From positions 1 through 48,851 of the forward strand of contig CAINEX010000050.1 of assembly GCA_903847935.1 (NCBI GenBank): a DNA stretch of 48,851 bases, in the 5' to 3' direction. The translations under genes and the position numbers were made by a program. Each line of letters begins with the position of its first letter. Position 1 is the stretch's first letter. The notes below the pieces were generated by a model. It was given only the letters and a program-made list of their open reading frames with translations. It was not told the origin of the DNA and searched no databases. Below, piece by piece: positions 1 to 9,247 of the stretch. The DNA is from an uncultured Spartobacteria bacterium. GTDB taxonomy: Bacteria; Verrucomicrobiota; Verrucomicrobiia; Chthoniobacterales; UBA6821.

Positions 1-128
1 CAGAGGATCAGTGAGACGCCAAGCGCGCAGGGAATCAGGGCCGTGTAATGGATCCCTCCGGTACCGAAGAAACCAACAAGGCCGACGACATTGAGCAGGA
101 GACCGATAACGAGTGTGACTGGAATCAT
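1..128 (-). CDS. Small integral membrane protein, N-terminal part only
   Basis: An open frame on the minus strand begins with ATG at 128 and runs off the left edge after 42 codons without a stop. The visible product starts MIPVTLVIGLLLNVVG and continues with a glycine turn and a second hydrophobic stretch, so it looks like two membrane helices separated by a short loop. It resembles the small two- to three-helix membrane proteins found in PVC bacteria, but I cannot name a family. It is divergent from trmL, with about 127 bases between the two starts. Function unknown. Confidence 0.6.
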   Translation of the reverse strand, partial: MIPVTLVIGLLLNVVGLVGFFGTGGIHYTALIPCALGVSLIL

Positions 129-255
129 GGATTTGACACTAACAGGAGCATCTCCGGAGGCAATCCCCCCTGATGCTGTCCATACAAAGATCCGGAATTC
201 CCTTCATGAGATTGTGCGTTTCAGTTTGAATAAGATGAATCCACTGCCGATCGCA

Positions 256-723
256 ATGCTCCACATCGTCCTGATTGAACCGGAAATCCCGCAGAATACG
301 GGTAATATAGCTCGCCTCTGCGTGGCGACGGGTTCGCGTCTTCATTTGGTCGGGCCCCTGGGGTTCTCAATCGATGAGAAGGCGGTGAAACGCGCCGGGA
401 TGGACTACTGGGAGCGTCTTGATCTGAAGACCTGGGGATCATTCGACGAAATTGAACGCGCACATTCCGCCGCGAGGTTCTTTTTTTTGAGCAGCAAGGT
501 GCAGCGTGCGTATTGGGAGGAGAACTTCCATGATGAGGATTTTCTGGTCTTTGGACGTGAGACGAAGGGTCTACCCTCAAGCTTGCTTGCGGCCCACCCG
601 AAAACCTCTTTAACCATTCCGATGACTGAAGGGACCCGAAGCATCAATCTGGCAACATCGGCAGGAATCGTCCTTTATGAGGCCCTTAGACAACTCAATC
701 TCGCGGGCAATCCCCTTATCTGA
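256..723 (+). CDS. trmL: tRNA (cytidine/uridine-2'-O-)-methyltransferase TrmL
   Basis: SPOUT-class methyltransferase that, in characterised relatives, methylates the 2'-O of the wobble nucleotide in tRNA-Leu isoacceptors. The protein opens with MLHIVLIEPEIPQNTGNIAR, matching the family start. It carries the knot-forming motifs LVFGRETKGLP and IPMTEGTRSINLATS near the C terminus, which form the SAM-binding trefoil knot. At 155 aa it matches the usual length of about 155-160. An in-frame extension reaches back to 91, but the family start is the ATG at 256 and the upstream residues look non-coding. No Shine-Dalgarno site is visible. The ABC ATPase gene follows after 20 bases, so co-transcription is likely. 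Confidence 0.9.
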   Translation: MLHIVLIEPEIPQNTGNIARLCVATGSRLHLVGPLGFSIDEKAVKRAGMDYWERLDLKTWGSFDEIERAHSAARFFFLSSKVQRAYWEENFHDEDFLVFGRETKGLPSSLLAAHPKTSLTIPMTEGTRSINLATSAGIVLYEALRQLNLAGNPLI

Positions 724-743
724 TTTAGTATCAGTAACAACCA

Positions 744-1754
744 ATGTCCGGCGCCCCAATCATTCAAGTGCATGAGCTGAGTAAGTCCTTTCGGACTTAC
801 AAGAAGGAGGAGGGACTTGCGGGTGCGTTCAAGGGCCTCTTTCACCGCAAACACACCGAGACCAAGGCGGTGGATCGCGCAAGCTTCTCGGTGGAGGAGG
901 GTGAGTTCGTTGGATTCCTCGGTCCGAACGGGGCGGGGAAGACTACCGTGCTCAAGATGCTCTCGGGACTCCTTCAACCGACCTCGGGAAACGCCACGGT
1001 TCTCGGATTCAATCCCTCGAAGCGTCCCTCCGAACTCAAGCGTCAGTTTGCTCTCCTGATGGGTCAGAAGAACGCGCTCTGGTGGGACCTTCCAGCCCGT
1101 GAATCCCTCGAACTCAACCGCGCGATTTATGGAATCGAGAAGAAAGAGTTCGAGCGCAGCGTGGATGAGTTGATCGATCTGCTCGATGTGCGGGACAAGA
1201 TGGGGGTGATGGTTCGGGAGCTAAGCCTGGGCGAACGGATGAAGATGGAACTGATCGCGGCCCTGCTTCACCGGCCCAAGGTTCTCTTTTTGGATGAGCC
1301 GACGATCGGCCTCGATGTGCTGAGTCAGAAAAAAGTCCGTGAGTTTCTCCGCGAGTACAATGCCCGGCACAAGGTTGTGACGCTTCTGACCAGCCACTAC
1401 ATGCAGGATATCGAGGAGCTCTGCAAGCGGGTGATTCTGATCGATCATGGCAAGATCTTCTTTGATGGATCGCTGGAGGATGTGGTCAACCAGTTCACCA
1501 CGACCAAGATCATCGAGGCTGATTTCAGTACGCCACTTCCCGATAGCTTCACCCCTCCCGGTGCTGTGCTCGAGCGTAATCGCCTCCAGATCAAGATCGA
1601 GGTGCCGCGCATGGAGGTGCCACAGGCCTGCACCGAGCTTCTTTCCGGTGGCATGGTGCTCGATCTCTCGGTAAGCGAGGTGCCGATCGAAGAGGTAATC
1701 CGTCGTGTCTTCGGGCGCCAGCAGGAGGAAAACAAAATCCGGACACAATCATGA
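744..1754 (+). CDS. ABC-2-type transporter ATP-binding protein
   Basis: ATPase subunit of an ABC exporter. Walker A is GPNGAGKT (residues 60-67), the signature is LSLGE (160-164), Walker B with the catalytic Glu is VLFLDE (180-185), and the switch His is H218 in TSHYM. The roughly 40-residue N-terminal extension before the Walker A strand and the 100-residue C-terminal tail match the ABC-2 ATPases that normally sit beside two membrane permease genes. No permease is present on either side here: upstream is trmL, and downstream is the DsbD-like gene overlapping by 4 bases (ATGA, 1751-1754). The permease partner must lie elsewhere or has been lost. The transported substrate cannot be inferred. 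Confidence 0.87.
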   Translation: MSGAPIIQVHELSKSFRTYKKEEGLAGAFKGLFHRKHTETKAVDRASFSVEEGEFVGFLGPNGAGKTTVLKMLSGLLQPTSGNATVLGFNPSKRPSELKRQFALLMGQKNALWWDLPARESLELNRAIYGIEKKEFERSVDELIDLLDVRDKMGVMVRELSLGERMKMELIAALLHRPKVLFLDEPTIGLDVLSQKKVREFLREYNARHKVVTLLTSHYMQDIEELCKRVILIDHGKIFFDGSLEDVVNQFTTTKIIEADFSTPLPDSFTPPGAVLERNRLQIKIEVPRMEVPQACTELLSGGMVLDLSVSEVPIEEVIRRVFGRQQEENKIRTQS

Positions 1755-3841
1755 CGCCGCTCCTCCGCTCACTCTTGCTGATTTTTTCTCTCTCCTTGCT
1801 CCCTGCATTCGCAGCGGGAGGTGCGGGGGAGGGTTTGACACCCTTCCTGCAGACGGATGCTGCCTTGCGGCCATCAAGCGATCGTTCATTCAATGCCACC
1901 ATTACTTTCAAGCTTCTGCCAGGTTGGCACACCTATTGGTCCTATCCTGGTGACTCCGGTCGCCCGCCAAGCGTCGAGTGGCATCTTCCCGCAGGCTGGA
2001 AAGCCTCGCCATTAGAGTTCTCGATCCCTTCACTTTTCAAAGAGCCAGGTGACATGATTATTTACGGGTACGAGGGCTCGGCCAGTATCCGAGCCACCAT
2101 CATCCCGCCCAGCGATCTGACGAAGGAGGAGATCTTTAAGACTGAGCTGAAGGCATCCGTATCCTGGCTGGCTTGCAGCGAACTGTGCGTTCCCGGATCA
2201 TCGGAGTTATCCACGATCATCGGTTCGGTAGCTTCTGGGGGTTTGGCCAATTTGAGTCATCTTTGGCCGGAATCGGGGGACCCCCCTTTTGTAGTTAAAC
2301 AAACATTTAAAAACGGAAGTTATTATCTTTCTTTTAATGGTATTCATAATGCCACTTATCAGTTCTACCCTGCACCTATTCACAGTGCTTCGGGATCAAC
2401 TTCCAACGATGTGCCTATCCCACCATCCATCGTCATTGCTGCTGGAAATACAATCTCTATTCTCCAGCCATGGAGGGGAAATGATGTGTTTAGGGGGCTC
2501 CTTGTCGAGACTCTTGGAGGTGCACAAGGGTCGATAAAAAAAGCATGGTGGATACGTAATAATACAACTCTGGCCATGGATCATAAAGTAAATGGGGTAT
2601 CCATGATTATTCTTATTTCGGCCCTACTCTCTGGTTTTATCGGGGGGCTGATCCTGAACCTGATGCCTTGTGTCCTGCCGGTGATCTCGTTGAAAATCTT
2701 CAGCTTTATTGCGCAGGCCGGTGAGTCCCCCAGGAGAATCTTCATGCACGGAGTTTCATTCGCTGTCGGAATCTTTACATGGTTTATGGGACTCGGATGT
2801 TTGGTGATCGCACTGAAGGCGGGAGGTTCCGATGTTACCTGGGGCGCATTCCAGTTTCAGAACCCTCTCTTTGTCGTCGGTCTCAGTGTGCTTGTTTTCC
2901 TCTTTGCCTTGAATCTCTTCGGGGTCTTCGATTTCGTACTCCCCGGTAAAGCCGTCAACTCTCTTGACCACGTCGCGCGCAAGGATGGATACGGGGGATC
3001 GTTCTTTCAGGGATTATTTGCCACTCTGCTGGCGACCCCCTGCACCGCACCATTTTTAGGAAGCGCCCTCGGTTTTGCCTTCGGACAGAGTTCCCTTGTC
3101 ATCCTGGCAATGTTCGCCTCGGTCTCGCTTGGAATGGCCTTTCCCTACCTGCTCCTCTCGGCACGTCCCGGATGGAGAAAGTGGATTCCGAAGCCGGGCA
3201 CTTGGATGGAGAGACTGAAACAATTCATGGGATTCCCCCTGCTTGCCACCAACCTCTGGCTTCTTTGGGTCCTGCAGAATCAGCGAGGGGAAGTCTCAGC
3301 ATTGGCCCTACTGACCCTATTCCTAATCCTCGGTTTCTGCGCATGGTTCTTTGGGACTCTTTCAGCAAGTGGGTCTCGGGGTGCCGAAGTCTTCCGCGTG
3401 ATTATCCTTCTTGTGGCTATTACGGCCATCATCATGACAATCCGGCAAATTCGTTTTGCAGAGCCAATTGCAGAGACGCAGACCTCATCGGATCAGGGGG
3501 TCCCGTGGGTTTCTTATTCCGCAGAAGCACTCGACTCGCTTCGCACAGAGGGGAAGCCTGTATTGGTCGACTTCACGGCCTCCTGGTGCCTGACCTGCCA
3601 GTTCAACGAACGCACGGCAATCAATGTGCCTGCCGTCAGAAAGTTGATGAAGGAAAGGGAAATCACCGCAATGAAGGGAGACTGGACCAATGCCGCCCCC
3701 GCGATCACCGCAGCGCTGAAATCCTTCGGGCGTGTGGGCGTTCCTCTTGCCGTTTTCTATCCTGCGGGCAAGGGAAGTCTTCCCATTGTCCTTCCAGAAC
3801 TGCTGACCGAGAAGATCGTCCTCGAAACTCTCAAAAAATGA
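1751..3841 (+). CDS. Thiol:disulfide interchange protein, DsbD/ScsB-like
   Basis: Membrane protein that would carry electrons from cytoplasmic thioredoxin to periplasmic thiol proteins. Order of parts: signal peptide (about 1-22); periplasmic N-terminal domain with the cysteine pair ACSELC (C142, C146); polar linker to about 280; membrane domain (about 283-565) with the paired cysteines in LMPCVLP (C307) and ATPCTAP (C431); C-terminal thioredoxin-like domain with WCLTC (C613, C616). All three redox pairs of the DsbD relay are intact. The N-terminal domain, with its GWHTYWSYPGDSG stretch, is closer to the ScsB-like subfamily than to classic E. coli DsbD. It overlaps the ABC ATPase by 4 bases. 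The linker at about 2281-2640 is clearly AT-richer than the rest. Confidence 0.9.
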   Translation: MTPLLRSLLLIFSLSLLPAFAAGGAGEGLTPFLQTDAALRPSSDRSFNATITFKLLPGWHTYWSYPGDSGRPPSVEWHLPAGWKASPLEFSIPSLFKEPGDMIIYGYEGSASIRATIIPPSDLTKEEIFKTELKASVSWLACSELCVPGSSELSTIIGSVASGGLANLSHLWPESGDPPFVVKQTFKNGSYYLSFNGIHNATYQFYPAPIHSASGSTSNDVPIPPSIVIAAGNTISILQPWRGNDVFRGLLVETLGGAQGSIKKAWWIRNNTTLAMDHKVNGVSMIILISALLSGFIGGLILNLMPCVLPVISLKIFSFIAQAGESPRRIFMHGVSFAVGIFTWFMGLGCLVIALKAGGSDVTWGAFQFQNPLFVVGLSVLVFLFALNLFGVFDFVLPGKAVNSLDHVARKDGYGGSFFQGLFATLLATPCTAPFLGSALGFAFGQSSLVILAMFASVSLGMAFPYLLLSARPGWRKWIPKPGTWMERLKQFMGFPLLATNLWLLWVLQNQRGEVSALALLTLFLILGFCAWFFGTLSASGSRGAEVFRVIILLVAITAIIMTIRQIRFAEPIAETQTSSDQGVPWVSYSAEALDSLRTEGKPVLVDFTASWCLTCQFNERTAINVPAVRKLMKEREITAMKGDWTNAAPAITAALKSFGRVGVPLAVFYPAGKGSLPIVLPELLTEKIVLETLKK

Positions 3842-3904
3842 TTATTCCAGTCCTCTTTTCCTGATTTCCGGAACACTTAATTCCTGCTTCATTCACACCC
3901 ACTC

Positions 3905-4648
3905 ATGAACTTCAAGACGCTAAAACTTGACCAACTTGATCAGAACCAGCCCATCGCAAGAGATGTCTACGTGCGTGAGTTGAAGCGCTGCCAACTCGGA
4001 CTGCTCAACCTGCAACTCAGACTCAAGGAGAGCAAGCGTTCGGTGATTATCGTGCTGGAGGGCCCAGATGCCGCAGGGAAGGGTGGGGCGATCAAGCGCG
4101 CGCTGGAGAGGCTGGATCCCCGATTGGTGCGTGTCTACTCGACGCAAAAGCCAACCGCCGAAGAATATCGCCATCACTACATGTGGCGCTTCTGGAACAA
4201 GATTCCTCCCATTGGAGAGCTCTCGGTCTTCGACCGCTCTTGGTATGGTCGTGTGCTGGTGGAGAGGGTCGAGGGATTTGCCACCAGGGCGGAGTGGTCG
4301 CGTGCCTATCGCGAGATCAACGAGTTTGAGCAGACCCTTGTCGAGGGTGGAACGATCATGATCAAACTCTTCCTTCAAGTATCCAAAGCCGAGCAACTGA
4401 AACGGTTTAAGGAGCGTCAGTCAGATCCTTACAAGCATTGGAAGATTAACGACGAGGACTGGCGAAATCGCCGCAAATGGACCCAGCACAACAAGGCCGC
4501 GGAGGAAATGTTCCGCAAGACCTCGACCAAGTTCGCCCCTTGGACAGTTATTCCAGGAGACTTCAAATGGTATGCACGCGTTGAGTTCGCCAAGACGATC
4601 TATGATCGCATCGCGAAAGAATTCCCCAAGGCGAAAATCGCTTCTTAG
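3905..4648 (+). CDS. ppk2: Polyphosphate kinase 2 family protein
   Basis: Transfers phosphate between polyphosphate and nucleotides in the cytoplasm. Walker A is GPDAAGKG (residues 53-60), and the lid and catalytic region carries DRSWYGR (from D110) and RRKW. At 247 aa it is a single-domain PPK2. Direction (AMP, ADP or GDP phosphorylation) depends on class and I cannot settle it from motifs alone. The gene starts 63 bases after the DsbD-like gene on the same strand, with a pyrimidine-rich leader ending CTC before ATG and no Shine-Dalgarno site. It is convergent with ilvD, with only 30 bases between the two stops. Confidence 0.88.
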   Translation: MNFKTLKLDQLDQNQPIARDVYVRELKRCQLGLLNLQLRLKESKRSVIIVLEGPDAAGKGGAIKRALERLDPRLVRVYSTQKPTAEEYRHHYMWRFWNKIPPIGELSVFDRSWYGRVLVERVEGFATRAEWSRAYREINEFEQTLVEGGTIMIKLFLQVSKAEQLKRFKERQSDPYKHWKINDEDWRNRRKWTQHNKAAEEMFRKTSTKFAPWTVIPGDFKWYARVEFAKTIYDRIAKEFPKAKIAS

Positions 4649-4678
4649 AACAGTATAGTCCTGACTTCCGAGTAAGAC

Positions 4679-6412
4679 CTAGAACCCAGCGTCAGTGACC
4701 GCTCCGTGGGAGGCATCGGTGACATGGGAGGCATATTTGGCAAGCACGCCGCGGCGATAACGGGGGGCAGGTTGTTTCCAGGACCTCTTTCGCTTGGCGA
4801 GTTCGACTGCAGAGACTCCGAGTGTCAGGACCCGCTTCTCCGCATCGATCACGATGACATCTCCCTCCTTGATCAGTGCGATCGGTCCACCCGAGAAGGC
4901 CTCTGGGGTGATATGACCAACGACGAATCCATGTGTTCCCCCGGAGAAACGTCCATCGGTGATGAGAGCAACATCTTTACCAAGACCCAATCCCATCACG
5001 GCACTTGTCGGAGAGAGCATCTCACGCATGCCGGGTCCCCCCTTGGGCCCCTCGTACCGGATCACGATGACATCCCCCTTCTTGATCTTCTTGGCGAGAA
5101 TAGCCTGCAGTGCGTTCTCCTCGGACTCGAAGACGCGGGCCTTCCCTTCAAAACGAAGCCCCTCCTTTCCGGAAATCTTGGCGACACCCCCTTCGGGGGC
5201 AAGATTGCCCTTGAGGATGACGAGGTGACTCTCTTTCTTGATTGGGCTGCTGATCGGGCGAATGATCTCCTGCCCCTTGGGATAGGGTTTGAAGGCGGCC
5301 AGATTCTGGCGAAGGGTCTTGCCGGTGACCGTCATGACATCGCCATGAAGGAGTCCTGCAGCGAGTAGATCCTTCATCAGGGGAACGATGCCGCCGATCT
5401 CGACGAGTTGGGACATGAGATACTTGCCGCTCGGCTTCAAGTCGGCCAGCACGGGGACACGCTTTCCAATCCGGGTGAAGTCGTCGATCGTAAGCTTTAC
5501 GCCGGCCGTATGGGCGATTGCTAGCAGGTGAAGGACGGCATTCGTCGATCCACCGAGGGCAATCACCACGGTGATGGCATTCTCAAAGGCCTCCTTGGTC
5601 ATAATGTCGAGGGGACGTATTCCCTTTTTCAGGAGATTGAGCACGGCTGCCCCGGCGTCCCGGCAATCCTTGACCTTATGGCTGGAGACTGCGGCCTGAG
5701 CCGAGCTGTTGGGAAGACTCATTCCCATCGCCTCGATGGCCGAAGCCATCGTGTTGGCCGTGTACATGCCACCGCATGATCCCGGGCCGGGTATGGCACA
5801 ACTCTCCACAGCATGGCGCTCCTTGGCAGAGATCGCACCTGCAGCCTCCTGCCCAACGGCCTCGAAGACCGAGACCACATCGACGAGCTTTCCGTTCAAG
5901 CATCCCGGAAGAATGGTCCCTCCGTAGACGAACACCGCGGGCCTGTTAAGGCGCGCGATAGCCATGATGCAGGCAGGCATGTTCTTGTCGCATCCACCGA
6001 TGGCGATGATCCCGTCGAATCCCTGGCAACCTGCCACAGTTTCAATGGAATCTGCGATGACTTCACGGGAGACAAGTGAGTATTTCATTCCCTCGGTTCC
6101 CATCGAAATGCCGTCCGAGATGGTGATCGTGTTGAAGATGATTGCTTTCCCTCCGGCCTTGTCGATACCAAGTGCCGACTCTCGGGCGAGGCCGTCAATG
6201 TGCATGTTGCAGGGAGTGACCATGCTCCAAGTTGAGGCCACTCCCACCAGTGATTTGGAGAAGTCCTTTTCACTGAACCCGACCGGATAGAGCATCGCCC
6301 GACTGGCTGCGCGACTCGGACCATCCAGGAGGATTGAGGAATGGGCGCGCTCCAACGACTTGGGGGCAAGAGGCTTTGGCGACTTGGCGGAAGACTTTTT
6401 CAGGGAACTCAT
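4679..6412 (-). CDS. ilvD: Dihydroxy-acid dehydratase
   Basis: Dehydrates 2,3-dihydroxy-isovalerate and the methylvalerate analogue to 2-keto acids, the third common step of valine and isoleucine synthesis. Three cysteines typical of the iron-sulfur cluster ligands are present: C68 in TPCNMH, C141 in GGCDKNMP and C213 in GPGSCGG. The C-terminal SGGTHGF region is intact. At 577 aa it is a full-length IlvD of the shorter (about 560-residue) type. The first 20 residues are Lys/Ser/Pro-rich and may be dispensable. It lies 44 bases downstream of the TPR lipoprotein gene on the same strand, so the two may share a transcript. No other branched-chain gene is in the window. Confidence 0.95.
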   Translation of the reverse strand: MSSLKKSSAKSPKPLAPKSLERAHSSILLDGPSRAASRAMLYPVGFSEKDFSKSLVGVASTWSMVTPCNMHIDGLARESALGIDKAGGKAIIFNTITISDGISMGTEGMKYSLVSREVIADSIETVAGCQGFDGIIAIGGCDKNMPACIMAIARLNRPAVFVYGGTILPGCLNGKLVDVVSVFEAVGQEAAGAISAKERHAVESCAIPGPGSCGGMYTANTMASAIEAMGMSLPNSSAQAAVSSHKVKDCRDAGAAVLNLLKKGIRPLDIMTKEAFENAITVVIALGGSTNAVLHLLAIAHTAGVKLTIDDFTRIGKRVPVLADLKPSGKYLMSQLVEIGGIVPLMKDLLAAGLLHGDVMTVTGKTLRQNLAAFKPYPKGQEIIRPISSPIKKESHLVILKGNLAPEGGVAKISGKEGLRFEGKARVFESEENALQAILAKKIKKGDVIVIRYEGPKGGPGMREMLSPTSAVMGLGLGKDVALITDGRFSGGTHGFVVGHITPEAFSGGPIALIKEGDVIVIDAEKRVLTLGVSAVELAKRKRSWKQPAPRYRRGVLAKYASHVTDASHGAVTDAGF

Positions 6413-6456
6413 TTTTTACTACTATCAGTGTCGGTGTGAGAGTCGAAGCGGAAATC

Positions 6457-7581
6457 TCACGAACCCGTTGTTTGAATCTTCAGGTGGTCGATCAGTTCGC
6501 CGATCATGGAACGTTCCTTCTCATTCAGTTCAGGGCAATTGAGTGCTTCCTGAAGTGTCTTGAGAGAATTTCCCCGCTCGCCATTCTTTCCGTAGGCCTG
6601 CCCAAGATAAGTCAGACTCGCTCCCAGGGGTTCGTTCTTCTTGCGTCCCAAAGCCACAAGTTTTTCCAACGCATTGATTTCCTCCGCATTGGACCCAGCA
6701 GCACTTCCCGCCCTTGCCATTAGGAAGAGAGTTTCCTCATTGGGAGGGATCTCTTCAACGAGACGACGAGATTCCGAGAGAGCCTCACCTGCATTCCCGG
6801 TTTCGATCAATGCACGGATCAAGGTCATACGAGCCGCAAAATCGGAGTGATCCTTGCTGATCGCTTGGCGCGCATACTGCTGGGACTCCTCCCAGCGCCC
6901 CCTGAGTGCCGAGAGAGAGGCTCGGGCTTCGAGCAACTCGGAACTCCTGCACTGAGTCTTCTCGGCAAGCGAGAGGAGTTGTTCGGCCTCGGAGGTACGG
7001 TTGACGGCGATGAGGACCAAGGCGGTCCGGATCATCCACTCGGCACGATCCCCTGGATTAGGCCATGACTTTTGAAGTGCAGCCTCTGAAGGTAACTTCC
7101 ACCCCTCTGATTTCCCCGAAGTCATGAATGTGGAACCTCCCACGCTGGATGTAATCGGAGTGAAAAGAGTCCCCCATGGCGTCACGTCATTGAGTCTCCA
7201 GAGGGGAGATTCAAGTAGTGACAAGGCTAGTGGAAGACTCCTCCTGTCGGTCCCGAGAAGGACGCAGGAAAAATGCCGCTCCCTCGCCAAGCGGTAGAAG
7301 ATGGAGGGATTTCCGCATGCTTCAAGGGATTTATCGGGTGAAGGAAGCAGATCAATCCGGTCGGTTGGAATGAATGGAATAAACTCAGGACTGACAAAGA
7401 TGGGAGTACCCATTTCAAGTAAACCCTTCAGTAAGGGGAGGGGGGTAAAAAGGGGGGAGTTTTCTTTGTCTGAAGCCCTTTTCCCCGCCTTCCCATGGCT
7501 ACAGGAGGAGAACCATGTGGCTAGGAGAAGCGTGATCGCCACCACAGCAAGAATTTCTAATGAGCGGTTGAGGCTTCGCAT
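6457..7581 (-). CDS. TPR-containing putative lipoprotein
   Basis: A 374-aa protein. I chose ATG at 7581 because the product then begins with a normal export signal: MRSLNRSLE, a hydrophobic run, then FSSC as a weak lipobox with C27. An upstream ATG at 7638 would put 19 extra residues before the signal. The first half after the signal has no recognisable domain. The second half (from about residue 170) consists of helical repeats with TPR-type spacing (segments such as AEWMIRTALVLIAVNR, ARASLSALRGRW, LTYLGQAYGKNG). Likely a periplasmic scaffold anchored to a membrane; partner unknown. It is upstream of ilvD with a 44-base gap and divergent from the peroxiredoxin gene. Confidence 0.65.
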   Translation of the reverse strand: MRSLNRSLEILAVVAITLLLATWFSSCSHGKAGKRASDKENSPLFTPLPLLKGLLEMGTPIFVSPEFIPFIPTDRIDLLPSPDKSLEACGNPSIFYRLARERHFSCVLLGTDRRSLPLALSLLESPLWRLNDVTPWGTLFTPITSSVGGSTFMTSGKSEGWKLPSEAALQKSWPNPGDRAEWMIRTALVLIAVNRTSEAEQLLSLAEKTQCRSSELLEARASLSALRGRWEESQQYARQAISKDHSDFAARMTLIRALIETGNAGEALSESRRLVEEIPPNEETLFLMARAGSAAGSNAEEINALEKLVALGRKKNEPLGASLTYLGQAYGKNGERGNSLKTLQEALNCPELNEKERSMIGELIDHLKIQTTGS

Positions 7582-7662
7582 GTTTACTAATAAGCCTCTT
7601 TTTTCTTCTTGGGAAAAGAGCCAAACTCTTGATGTCATCCTCTTCGCTGTTATCTATCAGCT

Positions 7663-8190
7663 ATGAAGCTGCCCACCCTCACCCTGCTAGCCATGAATCT
7701 CCTCTCCTTTTTCGCCAAAGCCGACCCCGTTCCACCTCTTGCGATCGGTTCCCCTGCGCCACTGATCTTTGCTAAAAATCAAGACGGGGAGAATGTGGAC
7801 TTCGCAGCGGTCTACGCGAAGGGGATTACCCTAGTCTATTTCTATCCGAAAGCAGAGACTCCGGGTTGCACGGCCGAGGCATGCTCCCTGCGCGATGCCT
7901 ATGCTGGACTGCACGCCAAGGGCCTTCAGATTCTCGGCGTGAGCAAGGATACACCCGACGCTCAGAAAAAATTTCAGGAGAACAGGAAGCTGCCCTTCAC
8001 TCTGATTGCCGATACTGATGGGAAGGTTGCGGCAGCCTTTGCTGTACCTACCTATCCGGTCGTTGGGCTCACCAAGCGTCAGTCCTTCCTGATCAAGGAT
8101 GGTAAGTTGGTTTGGTCCTCCCTGAGTGCCGAGACGAGCGGTGCTGCTCAGGAGATTCAGAAAGCAATCGATTCTCTCAGCGCGAAATAG
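7663..8190 (+). CDS. Exported peroxiredoxin, PrxQ/BCP type
   Basis: Thiol peroxidase that reduces hydroperoxides. The active site is TPGCTAEAC, with peroxidatic C69 and resolving C74 five residues apart, the PrxQ/BCP arrangement. Unlike cytosolic BCP it starts with a hydrophobic stretch (MKLPTLTLLAMNLLSFFAKA) that looks like a signal peptide, so the enzyme probably works in the periplasm. There it would need a thiol donor, and the DsbD-like protein encoded 4 kb upstream is a candidate. At 175 aa it is a normal BCP plus about 20 residues. It is divergent from the TPR lipoprotein gene (81 bases between starts), and purU follows after 80 bases. Confidence 0.88.
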   Translation: MKLPTLTLLAMNLLSFFAKADPVPPLAIGSPAPLIFAKNQDGENVDFAAVYAKGITLVYFYPKAETPGCTAEACSLRDAYAGLHAKGLQILGVSKDTPDAQKKFQENRKLPFTLIADTDGKVAAAFAVPTYPVVGLTKRQSFLIKDGKLVWSSLSAETSGAAQEIQKAIDSLSAK

Positions 8191-8270
8191 AATATAAGTG
8201 AGCTAGAGGAAGGGGTTATGCAAAACTCACTCCCGAACAAGCCGTCTTACCTTACATTCCAATTACCCTC

Positions 8271-9128
8271 ATGCACTCGTTTCTGATGACTCTCGATTGT
8301 CCCGATGGTGTCGGACTTCTGGCGCGCATTACCGATTTCGTGGCCTCGCAGGGAGGCAGTTTCACCGAGGTTAATCAATTCACCGATAAAATAAGCAATT
8401 GGTTCCTTGCACGCTTTGCCTTTGAGATGGAGAGAGAGACATCCCTCGCGGAGATTCGGAATGCCTTCGTCCCGGTGGCCAGAGAATTAAATGCCAGTTG
8501 GTCGTTTCGGGAGGCCACAAAGCCGGTTAGGACTGTTCTTCTCGTCAGTAAGGAAGACCATTGTCTGGCCGACCTACTCTGGAGATGGCGTTCCGGAGAA
8601 CTCAATATCGAGATTCCGCTGGTTATTTCCAACCATACAGACCTAAGAAGCGTCCTCGAGAAAGAGGGGATCCCCTTTATGCACATTCCGATCCCTCAGG
8701 AGGAGAGTGCCAAGGAGAATGCCTTCAGGCAGGTAAGTGATGCCGTGTGTGAAGTCTCAGGTGAGTTGACCGTCCTCTGCCGCTACATGCAGATCCTGCC
8801 CGACTGGTACTGTGCGGAACATCACAACCGCATCATCAATATTCATCACTCCCTCCTACCGGCCTTCGCTGGTGCCGACCCCTACAAGCGCGCCTACGAT
8901 CGCGGCGTGAAGTTGATCGGGGCAACCTGTCACTATGCGACGGGGGAGTTGGACGCCGGGCCGATCATTCATCAGGAAGTACTCGACGTGGAGCACTTTC
9001 ACACACCGGTTGACCTCAGAAGAATCGGTAGGGATTGCGAAAGATTAGCCTTGGCGCGTGGTGTACGGCTTCATGTCGAAGATCGCGTCGTTGTCCATCA
9101 GTCAAGGGCGATCGTCTTCGGGAACTGA
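8271..9128 (+). CDS. purU: Formyltetrahydrofolate deformylase
   Basis: Hydrolyses 10-formyltetrahydrofolate to formate and tetrahydrofolate, balancing one-carbon pools and feeding formate to purine synthesis. An ACT domain occupies about residues 1-80 (LDCPDGVGLLARITDFVA). The formyltransferase-fold hydrolase domain follows, with the catalytic triad segments NIHHSLLPAF (N190, H192) and HYATGELDAGPII (D228). Its 285 aa match the family. The leader ends in CTC before ATG and shows no Shine-Dalgarno site. It is followed by tRNA-Lys on the same strand. Confidence 0.95.
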   Translation: MHSFLMTLDCPDGVGLLARITDFVASQGGSFTEVNQFTDKISNWFLARFAFEMERETSLAEIRNAFVPVARELNASWSFREATKPVRTVLLVSKEDHCLADLLWRWRSGELNIEIPLVISNHTDLRSVLEKEGIPFMHIPIPQEESAKENAFRQVSDAVCEVSGELTVLCRYMQILPDWYCAEHHNRIINIHHSLLPAFAGADPYKRAYDRGVKLIGATCHYATGELDAGPIIHQEVLDVEHFHTPVDLRRIGRDCERLALARGVRLHVEDRVVVHQSRAIVFGN

Positions 9129-9247
9129 GTGACGATCCGGCACCTACGCTTCTCTTGGAAAATGCTCTTTCCGTCGGACGGTATTCTTGCATAATTACCG
9201 CTCGATTGTTTCGTGATGCGCAAGCGTGTTCTGAGACATTCATGCTT

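Noticed and set aside
133-161. TTGACA at 133-138 as a -35 element for trmL.
   Set aside because: No -10-like hexamer lies 16-18 bases downstream; the region there is GGAGGC.
221-580. Minus-strand open frame opposite trmL.
   Set aside because: Low-complexity Arg/Ser/Pro shadow of trmL with no recognisable features.
3172-3864. A 230-codon plus-strand frame inside the DsbD-like gene.
   Set aside because: It is a shifted-frame shadow; the main frame has all the redox motifs through this region.
4656-4681. Imperfect inverted repeat between the ppk2 and ilvD stop codons as a bidirectional terminator.
   Set aside because: Only 8 of 11 positions pair and there is no T run on either strand.
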